Shown here piece after piece: positions 1 through 7,087 of a stretch of DNA of 13,996 nt. The position numbers and the translations under genes were made by a program. Positions within the stretch are counted from its first letter, which is position 1. Each line of letters starts with the position of its first letter. This DNA comes from Acidobacteriaceae bacterium. GTDB taxonomy: Bacteria; Acidobacteriota; Terriglobia; Terriglobales; SbA1. The stretch is from NCBI GenBank assembly GCA_019237515.1, contig JAFAGX010000535.1, positions 1 through 13,996 on the forward strand. Direction: 5' to 3'. A model generated the notes under the pieces. The model was given only the letters and a program-made list of their open reading frames with translations, had not been told where the DNA came from and made no database searches.

Positions 1-518
1 GGGAACCCGGCCAAATCAGTCCAGCGGTTGTTGTCTTGCTCGCGAACAAACGTGAGCTCTCGGATCGAAATCCGGCGGCTGCCTTGGTATTCGCCCCAAC
101 GGTCTCGCGCAACCACGTACGCTTGCTGTGCCTGCTCCTCCGTAGCCGTCTTGATAATCGTCAGGTGCGGCATGTATGGCCATTCTTCTTCGGCCTGAAG
201 CGGTTGTGAGTTCAAGCGGTCGTGCAACTCGCGCATGCGATATGCCGCATGCGCCACCCGGATGAAAACTGTAGGCGTGACTGGCACAAACGTTTCCACC
301 TCGCCGAGCACTACCTCGAAAGGTTCAACTCGGCTGCAACCGTCCTCCAGCGTTTCAAGCGCGGAAAGTTCAGTGCCGTGAAGGCAACGCGGCGGCAGGA
401 TCGTGAGATGCGCGGGCAGATGCGGAAGATCAGGGTGCAGTTCTTGGCGAAGCTTCTGGACGAACTCCCCTACGGCGTTTCTTACGTACGCCACCAGGGC
501 ATAACGCGGAGTCTCCAT
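1..518 (-). CDS. 2H phosphoesterase, LigT / 2'-5' RNA ligase-like (3' end off the window)
   Basis: The minus strand is open from an ATG at 518 to the left edge, giving 172 residues without a stop; the C-terminus lies outside the window. The protein begins METPRYALVAYV and carries the two histidine motifs that define the 2H superfamily: HLTILPP at residues 37-43 and HLTIIK at residues 118-123, about 80 residues apart as usual. Family members hydrolyse 2',3'-cyclic phosphates or join and cleave 2'-5' RNA linkages in the cytoplasm; the exact substrate cannot be told from sequence. LigT-type proteins are usually about 175-190 residues, so nearly the whole gene is present. An in-frame TAA lies five codons upstream of the ATG, which fixes the start. 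No Shine-Dalgarno is obvious, and a TATAAT lies only 11 nt upstream of the ATG. Confidence 0.85.
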   Translation of the reverse strand, partial: METPRYALVAYVRNAVGEFVQKLRQELHPDLPHLPAHLTILPPRCLHGTELSALETLEDGCSRVEPFEVVLGEVETFVPVTPTVFIRVAHAAYRMRELHDRLNSQPLQAEEEWPYMPHLTIIKTATEEQAQQAYVVARDRWGEYQGSRRISIRELTFVREQDNNRWTDLAGF

Positions 519-529
519 TTCAAGGCGAA

Positions 530-535
530 ATTATA
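530..535 (-). promoter_or_regulatory. Candidate -10 element of the LigT-like gene
   Basis: On the minus strand a perfect TATAAT ends 11 nt before the ATG of the 2H phosphoesterase. A GAGACA (4/6 to TTGACA) lies 19 nt upstream of it, so the -35 is weak. If used, transcription would start only a few bases before the ATG, giving a nearly leaderless message, which would agree with the missing Shine-Dalgarno. AT-rich hexamers occur by chance, so this is tentative. Confidence 0.3.
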
Positions 536-610
536 ACTCTTACTGCCATCATGTTGTCTCGATTGAGTTGGATTTGTGGTTCGCCTGCCAGTTCTACATT
601 TCCATAGGAC

Positions 611-623
611 ACTGAGTCTCAGT
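611..623. repeat. Short palindrome ACTGAG-T-CTCAGT
   Basis: A perfect 6-bp inverted repeat with a single central base lies between the stop of the exported protein gene and the LigT-like gene. The arms are too close for a good hairpin and no T run follows on the minus strand, so it resembles a protein-binding palindrome more than a terminator. No factor can be assigned. Confidence 0.3.
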
Positions 624-629
624 TCGATC

Positions 630-1439
630 CTAGTGCGAACGAGAGTTCAAGTCCCGCGAAAGCATCAGCTTCAGAGTGATTCTGTCGGCTCCGCCGCTCC
701 AGCCTAGGCCGACTCCTGTTTCCACATTCAGGAGCCTGCCGATCCGATCCACTACTGCCCAGGTCTCGTGAAACTGCTGATCACCGCGAACAAAAGCGCG
801 TAGCGGACCGAAGCCGTCGTACTCCTCGATTGCGCCCGCCCATCTTTGATCGAAATGGTAAGCCACACGGCCGGCGGGGTTGAACTGAAGGCCTTTGAGA
901 CCTCCAATGTAGTCGGTATCAAGAATCGGGTTGTAGATGAGGTCCCAATGGCCTACGTGCACGCCGACAATCGGGCGAAGTTCAGAAGTGATGCGCTTCG
1001 GTTCCCAGTACAGGGCATTCACGCTGAACTCGAAGTTCAAGCCATAAAAGAACCGGTGATCGACCGCGTGGGGACGGACAAAGAGTTCACGAATTTTGAA
1101 TCCGTTGACGGTTGCGCCGTGATCGGTCGAGTGCAGGCTGTACACGGGAAGATACAGGCCCTGCTCGAACCAGGGCTTCACTCCGTAAGCCCATTCGAGC
1201 GCTCCGTTGACGGAGTTGTTGGCGACGATTGCATTCCGGAATACGGGCGTTGTCCGGCCGATAGGCGTGAAATTCAAGTGGTTCATCAAGTTGAAAATGC
1301 CCTGGTCAGCGATCTCCGCGTCGTAAACCTGGATCTCATCGGTTTGCGCAGGCATCCGAGTCGGGATCACCACCGCACCGATCGTAAGGACCAATAATCT
1401 CGTGTAGATGAGTGTTCTTTCAGGCAGTTTCAATTGCAA
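630..1439 (-). CDS. Exported, probably outer-membrane protein of unknown function
   Basis: This 269-residue protein has a signal peptide: basic residues at the start, a hydrophobic run [11 protein letters not shown] at about residues 15-25, and a likely cleavage near RMPAQ (residues 28-32). The mature part begins [10 protein letters not shown] and is rich in alternating aromatic and polar residues ([38 protein letters not shown]). It ends in a strand-like LKLMLSRDL segment, as expected of a small beta-barrel. It resembles the poorly characterised transporter-like proteins of Gram-negative bacteria that start with EIQVYDA, but I cannot name a substrate. The start is a TTG; no ATG lies upstream in frame, and the only nearby ATG would remove the signal peptide. 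It shares its direction with the LigT-like gene, with 111 nt between them. Confidence 0.72.
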   Translation of the reverse strand: MQLKLPERTLIYTRLLVLTIGAVVIPTRMPAQTDEIQVYDAEIADQGIFNLMNHLNFTPIGRTTPVFRNAIVANNSVNGALEWAYGVKPWFEQGLYLPVYSLHSTDHGATVNGFKIRELFVRPHAVDHRFFYGLNFEFSVNALYWEPKRITSELRPIVGVHVGHWDLIYNPILDTDYIGGLKGLQFNPAGRVAYHFDQRWAGAIEEYDGFGPLRAFVRGDQQFHETWAVVDRIGRLLNVETGVGLGWSGGADRITLKLMLSRDLNSRSH

Positions 1440-1547
1440 TCTAAATTCTCGCTGGATCTGGGATTCGATTTTATCGCCAACGTCGAATTGTTTCGCAAGC
1501 TTTGACGGCGGGTAGCACGAAAATCAAACAGTGCTTTAAAATCAAAA

Positions 1548-1679
<132 letters not shown>

Positions 1680-1717
1680 CTTGTGCCAGCTTCTGTCGCT
1701 ATACCTCGAGTGATCTG

Positions 1718-2584
1718 ATGAGCCATAGATCGCACGAAGCTATTTATCGTTCTTTAGTGATTGTCCTGCTGCTCTGGCTATGCGTTCGAGCGGTCGCGGA
1801 GACTCTTCGATACAGTCGTGTTCCGCGCGAGACAATTGACGCACGTTTAGAGAGGTATGCCGGCGACAATCAACAACGCGAGTCGACTCTCAAACAAATC
1901 TTTTCTGAAGCTGGATGCGATAACCAGCACCTGTCAGAACAGAAGGCAAAAGGCTTAAAACAGCCAAATCTTATTTGCCTGCTGCCAGGGACTTCCGAAA
2001 GAGTAATCATCGTGGGTGCGCATTTTGATCGGGTCTCCATGGGCGATGGAGTGGTCGACAATTGGAGCGGCGCATCTCTCCTACCTTCGCTGTATGAAGC
2101 AGTGAAGGTACAGCCCCGGAAACACACTTACGTCTTCATTGGGTTCAGCGGAGAAGAAGCGGGAGAGGTCGGTTCGCATTACTACGTCCAGAGAATGGCA
2201 AAAGAGAATGTTGCTGCAACCGATGCGATGGTGAACATGGACACGCTCGGCTTGGGCCCAACTAAGATTTGGGCAAGTCATTCCGATCAGCGGTTGACTG
2301 GCGTTCTTGTCTACATCGCCAAACAATTAAATTTGCCTGTCAGCATCATCAATGTGGACAATGTTGGCAGCAGCGATTCAGAGCAGTTCGCAGCTCGAAA
2401 AGTTCCTCGCATCACCGTTCATTCCCTGACGCAACAGACCTGGGATGCAAGAATAATCCACTCCAACAAGGACCGAATGTCTGCAATTCAGCATGATGAC
2501 TATTATCAAAGCTATGTGTTACTAGCGGCCTATCTCACATTCTTGGATCAAGCCACTGATCAAACTACGTCCAGCGCCCGGTAG
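1718..2584 (+). CDS. Secreted M28-family zinc aminopeptidase
   Basis: The 288-residue product starts with a signal peptide or anchor (hydrophobic LVIVLLLWLCVRAVA, residues 13-27, cleavage likely after AVA). The catalytic domain follows from about residue 85. The M28 metal ligands are visible in order: H102 in GAHFD, D114 in VDNWSGAS (bridging ligand), E146-E147 in GFSGEEAG (general base and ligand), D175 in NMDTLG, and H248 in IHSNKD. The family motif SDHxxF appears here as SDSEQF (residues 219-224). Enzymes of this kind remove N-terminal amino acids from peptides using two zinc ions, outside the cytoplasm when a signal peptide is present. At under 300 residues it is a single-domain form without PA or C-terminal extensions. 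The ATG at 1718 is chosen because it gives the full signal peptide; no strong Shine-Dalgarno precedes it. Confidence 0.88.
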   Translation: MSHRSHEAIYRSLVIVLLLWLCVRAVAETLRYSRVPRETIDARLERYAGDNQQRESTLKQIFSEAGCDNQHLSEQKAKGLKQPNLICLLPGTSERVIIVGAHFDRVSMGDGVVDNWSGASLLPSLYEAVKVQPRKHTYVFIGFSGEEAGEVGSHYYVQRMAKENVAATDAMVNMDTLGLGPTKIWASHSDQRLTGVLVYIAKQLNLPVSIINVDNVGSSDSEQFAARKVPRITVHSLTQQTWDARIIHSNKDRMSAIQHDDYYQSYVLLAAYLTFLDQATDQTTSSAR

Positions 2585-2649
2585 ACGGAAAATTCGTCCT
2601 CGTAATATCCTGATTGCACGCACATTGAAAGAGGGCAAAGGAGAAAAGA

Positions 2650-2781
2650 ATGGCGAAGAACCACTACGTTACAAAACCGAAGCGCCGCAACCGCTCAGGT
2701 AAACGAAAGGACACGCAGCTCATTGCTGCCAACATGGCGAAAATCAAAAAACTCGAAAAAGCCACGAGTCGCACAGAGTAG
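2650..2781 (+). CDS. 43-residue strongly basic small protein, unknown function
   Basis: A short open frame begins at an ATG preceded by AGGAG with a 6-nt gap (2639-2643), the best ribosome binding site in this part of the window, and ends at TAG 2779-2781. The product begins MAKNHYVTKPKRRNRSGKRK, continues with TQLIAANMAKIKKLEKATS and is roughly one-third Lys/Arg. The basic first half looks suited to nucleic-acid or ribosome contact; the second half could form an amphipathic helix. There is no signal peptide or Cys motif. I do not recognise the family; it is not the small ribosomal protein Thx by sequence. It lies 65 nt after the peptidase gene in the same direction and may share its transcript. 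The strong ribosome binding site is the main argument that it is real. Confidence 0.62.
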   Translation: MAKNHYVTKPKRRNRSGKRKDTQLIAANMAKIKKLEKATSRTE

Positions 2782-2881
2782 ATCGGCTCCGCTACTGATG
2801 GCATCCGCCGTTCATGTCAGAAAGCAAACCAAAAGAAAGTCAGACATTGAAGAGCGACAGTTCGACTCGCCCGCGCGACGG

Positions 2882-3277
2882 CTAAAGCAGCCCTGTCCGT
2901 ATCCGCCGCAGGAAATCCTCCCCCTCCCGGCGTGCCTGTTCAAGCACCTGCGGATCATGGCGGTGTTCCAGTTCGACTTCCTGCAAGAGAATCTCAACCG
3001 CATCCTTAGGTTTGAAACCCTGCGAAACCAGTTTTCGTATGCGTTCCGTAAAGCTCACTTCAGTCGCTTTAAGGCGCGACGGATAATCCGCGCACAAGTG
3101 TTGCGCAAACTTCGAAGTGGCCAACCGGTCATAAGCTGTTTTGGCGTCAGCGTTGCTCAGCAGAGTGGGCATGGGAGAATTCCATTCGCAGCGGGAGCAC
3201 GCCCATCCTTGAAACCCCGCCACTGTCAGCCAGTTCATGGCTCTCGCACTCCCCTCGTTGGTGCTGTCCTTGCCCAT
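2882..3277 (-). CDS. Small putative zinc-binding protein (CxxC...HxC), unknown function
   Basis: This 131-residue protein has CSRC at residues 27-30 in the context GFQGWACSRCEW and H60-L-C62 in the context FAQHLCADYP, which together could bind one zinc ion. The C-terminal half (about 76-128) is a charged helical region, FTERIRKLVSQGFKPKDAVEILLQEVELEH. I associate the GW.CS.C.W...H.C pattern with small proteins found in several copies in acidobacterial genomes, where it has no known function; that is recollection, not a search. Two starts are possible: ATG 3277 with a weak AGAAG, or the codon for M14 (ATG 3238) with AGGGGAG about 10 nt upstream, giving MNWLTVAGFQG. The domain is complete with either. 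It points toward the small basic gene and converges with it. Confidence 0.65.
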   Translation of the reverse strand: MGKDSTNEGSARAMNWLTVAGFQGWACSRCEWNSPMPTLLSNADAKTAYDRLATSKFAQHLCADYPSRLKATEVSFTERIRKLVSQGFKPKDAVEILLQEVELEHRHDPQVLEQARREGEDFLRRIRTGLL

Positions 3278-3416
3278 GATGCTTCTTGCGATCCTCGGCT
3301 GGCCCCAAAGTCAAGCCCGCTGTCACCTTTGGTGTCTATGGATCTGCGGATTAGCCTACCATGCCGACGCTGAAAACGAGGCGGAGAACGGGACCGCAAA
3401 GTATTAGGACGCCGTC

Positions 3417-4058
3417 TTACCGCGGAAAGTGGTAGTGCACATCCTGCTTCGAAGGGATTGGAACACCGTCTCGCGTAGCCGGAGCAAAATGCCATTTTTC
3501 GACCGCTGCGATCACCTTCTGATCTACAACTGGATTCAGGCTTTGCAGCACTCTCAGATCGGTGATGTTTCCGGCCGAATCAATCGTGATTTCAATGATT
3601 ACGTCCCCCGCCTCACCGTTGAGCAGCGCCGGCTCGATCACCGGATCCAGGGAGACGCTCGGCAGCGCCGGCCGCACTTCGAAACCTTTAACGGCCCCGT
3701 AGGAAAGCGATCCGTAAATCGACCCGGCGGCGGCTCCATCGTTCGCCAGCGCGAATGTTGTGGTGTTTCCTTTCTGTTGCTTTGGCGCAAGCGGCGGCAT
3801 CTGCACCCGGTGCTTGGCCGTTGTTTTCCGCGCGTAGATCTCAGGCGCCGGGCGCGCCTCTGTAACCCCGCTTGACCCACCGTAGTAAATCCGCGTCAGG
3901 GAAGTACCGCCATTGCCTTTCGTCACAAGTGAGGGCGCGACAAAGATCGGCGCAGGGCTGTGGAGAACGAAAGCCAGTAAAAGGATATGCATCGCGACCG
4001 ACGTAGCCAGCAAACACGGCTGCCGCTTCGGCGTCCCGGAACTCAGTTGCGCAAACAT
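3417..4058 (-). CDS. TonB-like energy transducer (TonB C-terminal domain protein)
   Basis: The 213-residue protein has the TonB layout. A short cytoplasmic N-terminus is followed by one hydrophobic membrane segment (LLATSVAMHILLLAFVL, about residues 16-32) and a periplasmic linker with proline- and lysine-containing stretches (about 40-135). A TonB C-terminal domain occupies about residues 137-212, recognisable by GDVIIEITIDSAGNITDLRV, the helix VDQKVIAAVEKWHFAPA, and the closing VHYHFP. Such proteins carry proton-motive energy from ExbB/ExbD to outer-membrane receptors. No exbB, exbD or TonB-dependent receptor lies nearby, so its partners are elsewhere. It diverges from the TolC-like gene across 209 nt and may share control elements with it. 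No clear ribosome binding site precedes ATG 4058. Confidence 0.85.
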   Translation of the reverse strand: MFAQLSSGTPKRQPCLLATSVAMHILLLAFVLHSPAPIFVAPSLVTKGNGGTSLTRIYYGGSSGVTEARPAPEIYARKTTAKHRVQMPPLAPKQQKGNTTTFALANDGAAAGSIYGSLSYGAVKGFEVRPALPSVSLDPVIEPALLNGEAGDVIIEITIDSAGNITDLRVLQSLNPVVDQKVIAAVEKWHFAPATRDGVPIPSKQDVHYHFPR

Positions 4059-4090
4059 TTGCCGTGTTTAGACGTCCAACCCACCCCGTC

Positions 4091-4105
4091 GGTTAGTCCC
4101 TAACC
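4091..4105. promoter_or_regulatory. Operator-like inverted repeat GGTTAG-TCC-CTAACC
   Basis: A perfect 6-bp inverted repeat with a 3-nt centre lies 32 nt upstream of the TonB-like start and in the leader of the divergent efflux operon. It has the size of a small dimeric-repressor site. A second inverted pair, GCACCTG at 4114-4120 and CAGGTGC at 4158-4164, follows with 37 nt between the arms. Neither matches an operator that I can name. Confidence 0.35.
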
Positions 4106-4185
4106 TCAAGTATGCACCTGAACGCCAGCTATATGCGAAAATCTTAATGCGGTTTTACAGGTGCGATTACTGGCTCATGCGACAC

Positions 4186-4219
4186 TTGGGCCGCCGATTG
4201 CATCTATTGGGCCGCGATT
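4186..4219 (+). promoter_or_regulatory. Tandem repeat TTGGGCCGC(C)GATT, 21-bp phase, upstream of the efflux operon
   Basis: TTGGGCCGCCGATT (4186-4199) recurs as TTGGGCCGCGATT (4207-4219), starting 21 bp later, which puts both copies on the same face of the helix. They overlap a possible promoter, TTGCAT (4198-4203) and TAGAAT (4219-4224) with a short 15-nt spacer, about 45 nt before the TolC-like ATG. This is a plausible activator or repressor array; the promoter itself is weakly supported. Confidence 0.4.
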
Positions 4220-4267
4220 AGAATCAACATCTGGTTGTTGGGTCAGTGATGTTCCTCCTTTATCACT

Positions 4268-5782
4268 ATGGAACAATCCAGCACGGGCAAGTCACTGTGG
4301 AGAAAGAGGACATCTCCTGGAAACGCGGCGGCTTTCTACCTATGCAGCATTCTTTTCATTCTGACTGGCTTGGGAACGGGCCAGATGACTACATCCACGG
4401 TTCCTGCGGCCCCGTATTCAACAACATCCGCTGCTAGCCAGTCCGGCGCCGGGGCAGGCGGCGCTTCCGGGCAGAGTCCATTTTTCGGCAGCGTGCCGGA
4501 AGGAAAAGCCACTCCGGGAATTCTGCAGTTGTCCTTTAAGGATGCGCTCGATCGCGGGCTCAGAAACAATCTCGGACTTTTGCTCCAGGGCGATACGACT
4601 CTGGCCGTGCGTGGACAAAAATGGAAGGAACTCAGTGACTTGCTTCCCCATTTAAGTGCGAGCGCGACTCAAAGCGCCGAGCAAATCGATCTGGCCGCAT
4701 TAGGATTTCGCTTTAAGTTTCCAGGTGTTTCCAACGTTATTGGCCCCGTCGGCGTCTTTCAGAGCGGCGTTTTTCTCAGCCAGTCCGTCTTTGATTACAA
4801 CGCCATTCTGCGCACGCGCGGCGCCCGTCAAAATGAAAAAGCTGCGCAATACTCGTACAAGAACGCACGCGAAGTAGTCGTGCTGGCAGTCGGAAACGCG
4901 TATCTTGTAGCCCTGGCCGGAGCGGCGCGAGTGGACACGGCAGAAGCTCAGGTGCAAACTGCGCAGGCGCTTTACGACAAAGCCGCCGATCAACAAAAGG
5001 CTGGAGTTAGCCCCGCCATCGATGTGCTTCGCGCGCGCGTCGAATTGCAAGGTCGACAAACGCAATTGATCGTGGCCAGGAACGACTACGCGAAGCAGTT
5101 GCTGCAATTGGGCCGTGTAATCGGTTTGCCTGCCGGTCAGGAGTTCACACTCGTCACCAAGGCACCCTACGAGCCGCTCGTAACTTCCAGCCTTGAAGAT
5201 GATTTGCGGCGGGCTTACCTGTCGCGTGCGGACTATCTTGCAGCCGTTCTGGAAGTTCGCGCCGCCGAAGCCCAGCGTCGCGCCGCAACCGCGCAACATT
5301 ATCCGTCAGTGGACATTGCAGGTGATTATGGTGCAGCCGGTGTTAACGTTGGCAATTCTCACGGCGTATTTCAAATCGGCGCAACTTTGAACATCCCCAT
5401 CACGGCAGGAGGCAGAACCCATGCCGACGTGCTGCAGACCGAAGCTGCCCTCCGGCAAAGCCGCCAGGAACTGGATGATCTGCGCGGCGAAATCGACTAC
5501 GAAGTCCGTGCTGCCCGCCTGGATCTGAATGCTGCTGCCGACCAGGTTGAGGTTGCCAGAAGCTCAGTCGATCTCGCCAATCAAACCTTGGTACAGGCCC
5601 GGGACCGCTTCGCCGCAGGCGTCACCGATAATCTCGAAGTGGTCCAGGCTCAGGAGGCGGTTGTCGCCGCCAATGAGAGTTATATTTCCAGCCTCTATGA
5701 ACATAATCTGGCTAAGATCGAATTGGTCAAAGCGATCGGCTTTGCCGAAGAAGGCGTGAAGCAATATTTACAAGGCAAGTAA
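4268..5782 (+). CDS. TolC-family outer-membrane efflux protein
   Basis: The 504-residue product is of usual size for the outer-membrane factor family. A signal peptide (basic KSLWRKR then AAFYLCSILFILTGLGTG, to about residue 39) is followed by a Gly/Ser/Ala-rich linker. Two repeats of the outer-membrane efflux fold follow: the first opens with LSFKDALDRGLRNNLGLLL, the second includes YPSVDIAGDYGAAG, and the last long helices contain AADQVEVARSSVDLANQTLVQA and FAAGVTDNLEVVQAQEAVVAA. Trimers of such proteins form the channel and tunnel through the outer membrane for type I secretion or multidrug pumps. ATG 4268 is the only start that keeps the signal peptide, since an in-frame TGA lies at 4247; no Shine-Dalgarno is evident. 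It is the first gene of a tight operon, with 2 nt before the adaptor gene. Confidence 0.92.
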   Translation: MEQSSTGKSLWRKRTSPGNAAAFYLCSILFILTGLGTGQMTTSTVPAAPYSTTSAASQSGAGAGGASGQSPFFGSVPEGKATPGILQLSFKDALDRGLRNNLGLLLQGDTTLAVRGQKWKELSDLLPHLSASATQSAEQIDLAALGFRFKFPGVSNVIGPVGVFQSGVFLSQSVFDYNAILRTRGARQNEKAAQYSYKNAREVVVLAVGNAYLVALAGAARVDTAEAQVQTAQALYDKAADQQKAGVSPAIDVLRARVELQGRQTQLIVARNDYAKQLLQLGRVIGLPAGQEFTLVTKAPYEPLVTSSLEDDLRRAYLSRADYLAAVLEVRAAEAQRRAATAQHYPSVDIAGDYGAAGVNVGNSHGVFQIGATLNIPITAGGRTHADVLQTEAALRQSRQELDDLRGEIDYEVRAARLDLNAAADQVEVARSSVDLANQTLVQARDRFAAGVTDNLEVVQAQEAVVAANESYISSLYEHNLAKIELVKAIGFAEEGVKQYLQGK

Positions 5783-5784
5783 AC

Positions 5785-7068
5785 ATGGCACAAGACACAG
5801 ACATTGAAGTCCACGATCGTCCAGCGCAATCCTCGGCCCCATCACCGCCCGGTCCCGGTCCACTGCCTGCATCCGACCGGGATCTGCGTTGGCGTCGTTT
5901 CAAAACACGGAGCCCAAAATTCCGGCTGTTTCTCATCATCGGTATCATTGTGCTCATCGTCGCCGGCTTCTTCCTTTGGCGCTATTTCAGCAGTTACGAG
6001 GACACCGATGACGCCCAAATCGACGGCCATCTCAACTCCGTTAGCGCGAGAATTTCCGGCCACGTCCTGAAACTTCTCGTGCAGGACAATCAGTATGTGC
6101 AGGCGGGAACCCCGCTGGTTCAAATTGACCCAAAGGATTATCAGGTAGCTTACGATCGCGCCAAAGCCGAATATGATGACGCCGTCGCCCTTGCCGAAGC
6201 TGCACACGTGAACGTGCCCATTACGTCGGTCAGTACGACTAGTCAGATTTCATCGGCTCAGGCAGACATCGAAAACGCAGAAGCTGGAATCGCCGCTGCC
6301 CGCCAGCAGTTTGACGCCGCCAATGCGCAGTTGGCAGAGGCTGAAGCCAACAACGTGAAAGCTCAGGATGATCTGGTCCGCTACCGCCAGCTAGTCGACA
6401 AGCAGGAGGTCTCGCAGCAGCAGTACGATCAGGCACTTGCGGCCGCAAAGGCCAGTGCCGCCGCCGTCACCGCGGCCCGCGCTTCGTCGCTCGCTGCCGA
6501 ACAGCAGGTACATCAGGCGAGGGCCCGGCTGCTGCAGGCGGAAGCCAATGAACGGGCCACCCGGACTGGCCCGCAGCAGGTCGCCGCCACCCGCTCCAGG
6601 GCTCAATCCGCCCTCGCGCAAGTGGAGCAGAGAAGAGCGGCATTGGATCAGGCACAGCTCAACCTCTCCTATACGCTGGTCATAGCGCCGGTGACTGGAG
6701 CTGTAACCAACCGGACGGTAGAGGTTGGACAGAACGTCTCCACGGGTCAGGAAATGATGCGCGTCATCAATTTCGACGACATCTGGGTGACTGCTAATTT
6801 CAAGGAAACGCAACTCAAGTACATGCGTGTCGGCCAGCCTGTTACCATTCACGTAGACGAAAATGGCAAGGATTACAAAGGCCACGTACAGAGCATTGCC
6901 GGCGCAACCGGTGCTATCACTAGCCTCTTGCCTCCGGAAAATGCCACCGGAAACTATGTCAAAGTGGTACAAAGGATTCCGGTGAAGATTACTTTCGATC
7001 CGGGCGAGACTAAAGAACACGTGCTGCGCCCCGGCATGTCGGTTGAGCCTAAAGTCTGGTTACGATAA
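5785..7068 (+). CDS. HlyD/EmrA-type membrane fusion (periplasmic adaptor) protein
   Basis: The 427-residue protein has a proline-rich cytoplasmic N-terminus (residues 1-30), one membrane span (LFLIIGIIVLIVAGFFLWRYF, about 48-68), and the EmrA-like signature YEDTDDAQIDGHLNSVSARI. The first half of a lipoyl-like domain is SGHVLKLLVQDNQYVQAGTP. A long Ala/Gln/Glu-rich coiled coil (about 120-300) forms the alpha-hairpin, and the second lipoyl half follows at APVTGAVTNRTVEVGQNVSTG. A beta-barrel region with FKETQLKYMRVGQPVTIHVD closes the protein. EmrA-type adaptors bridge an inner-membrane transporter to a TolC channel and usually sit beside an EmrB (MFS, DHA2) gene. Here the TolC-like gene ends 2 nt upstream, but no permease follows, so the pump partner must be encoded elsewhere or be unusual. 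Confidence 0.92.
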   Translation: MAQDTDIEVHDRPAQSSAPSPPGPGPLPASDRDLRWRRFKTRSPKFRLFLIIGIIVLIVAGFFLWRYFSSYEDTDDAQIDGHLNSVSARISGHVLKLLVQDNQYVQAGTPLVQIDPKDYQVAYDRAKAEYDDAVALAEAAHVNVPITSVSTTSQISSAQADIENAEAGIAAARQQFDAANAQLAEAEANNVKAQDDLVRYRQLVDKQEVSQQQYDQALAAAKASAAAVTAARASSLAAEQQVHQARARLLQAEANERATRTGPQQVAATRSRAQSALAQVEQRRAALDQAQLNLSYTLVIAPVTGAVTNRTVEVGQNVSTGQEMMRVINFDDIWVTANFKETQLKYMRVGQPVTIHVDENGKDYKGHVQSIAGATGAITSLLPPENATGNYVKVVQRIPVKITFDPGETKEHVLRPGMSVEPKVWLR

Positions 7069-7087
7069 CGCATCTTAAAAAATAGCT

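Noticed and set aside
222..536. Plus-strand 104-residue frame
   Set aside because: It lies opposite the 2H phosphoesterase, whose frame carries both HxT motifs; the plus frame has no family signal.
846..1397. Plus-strand 183-residue frame
   Set aside because: Antisense to the exported protein gene, which has a convincing signal peptide; the plus frame has no recognisable domain or ribosome binding site.
2723..3373. Plus-strand 216-residue frame
   Set aside because: It overlaps the small basic gene in another frame and runs antisense to the CxxC/HxC gene; its composition is shadow-like, rich in Arg, Pro and Ser.
6391..7020. Minus-strand 209-residue frame inside the adaptor gene
   Set aside because: Shadow of the HlyD/EmrA coding sequence; no start signal or domain.
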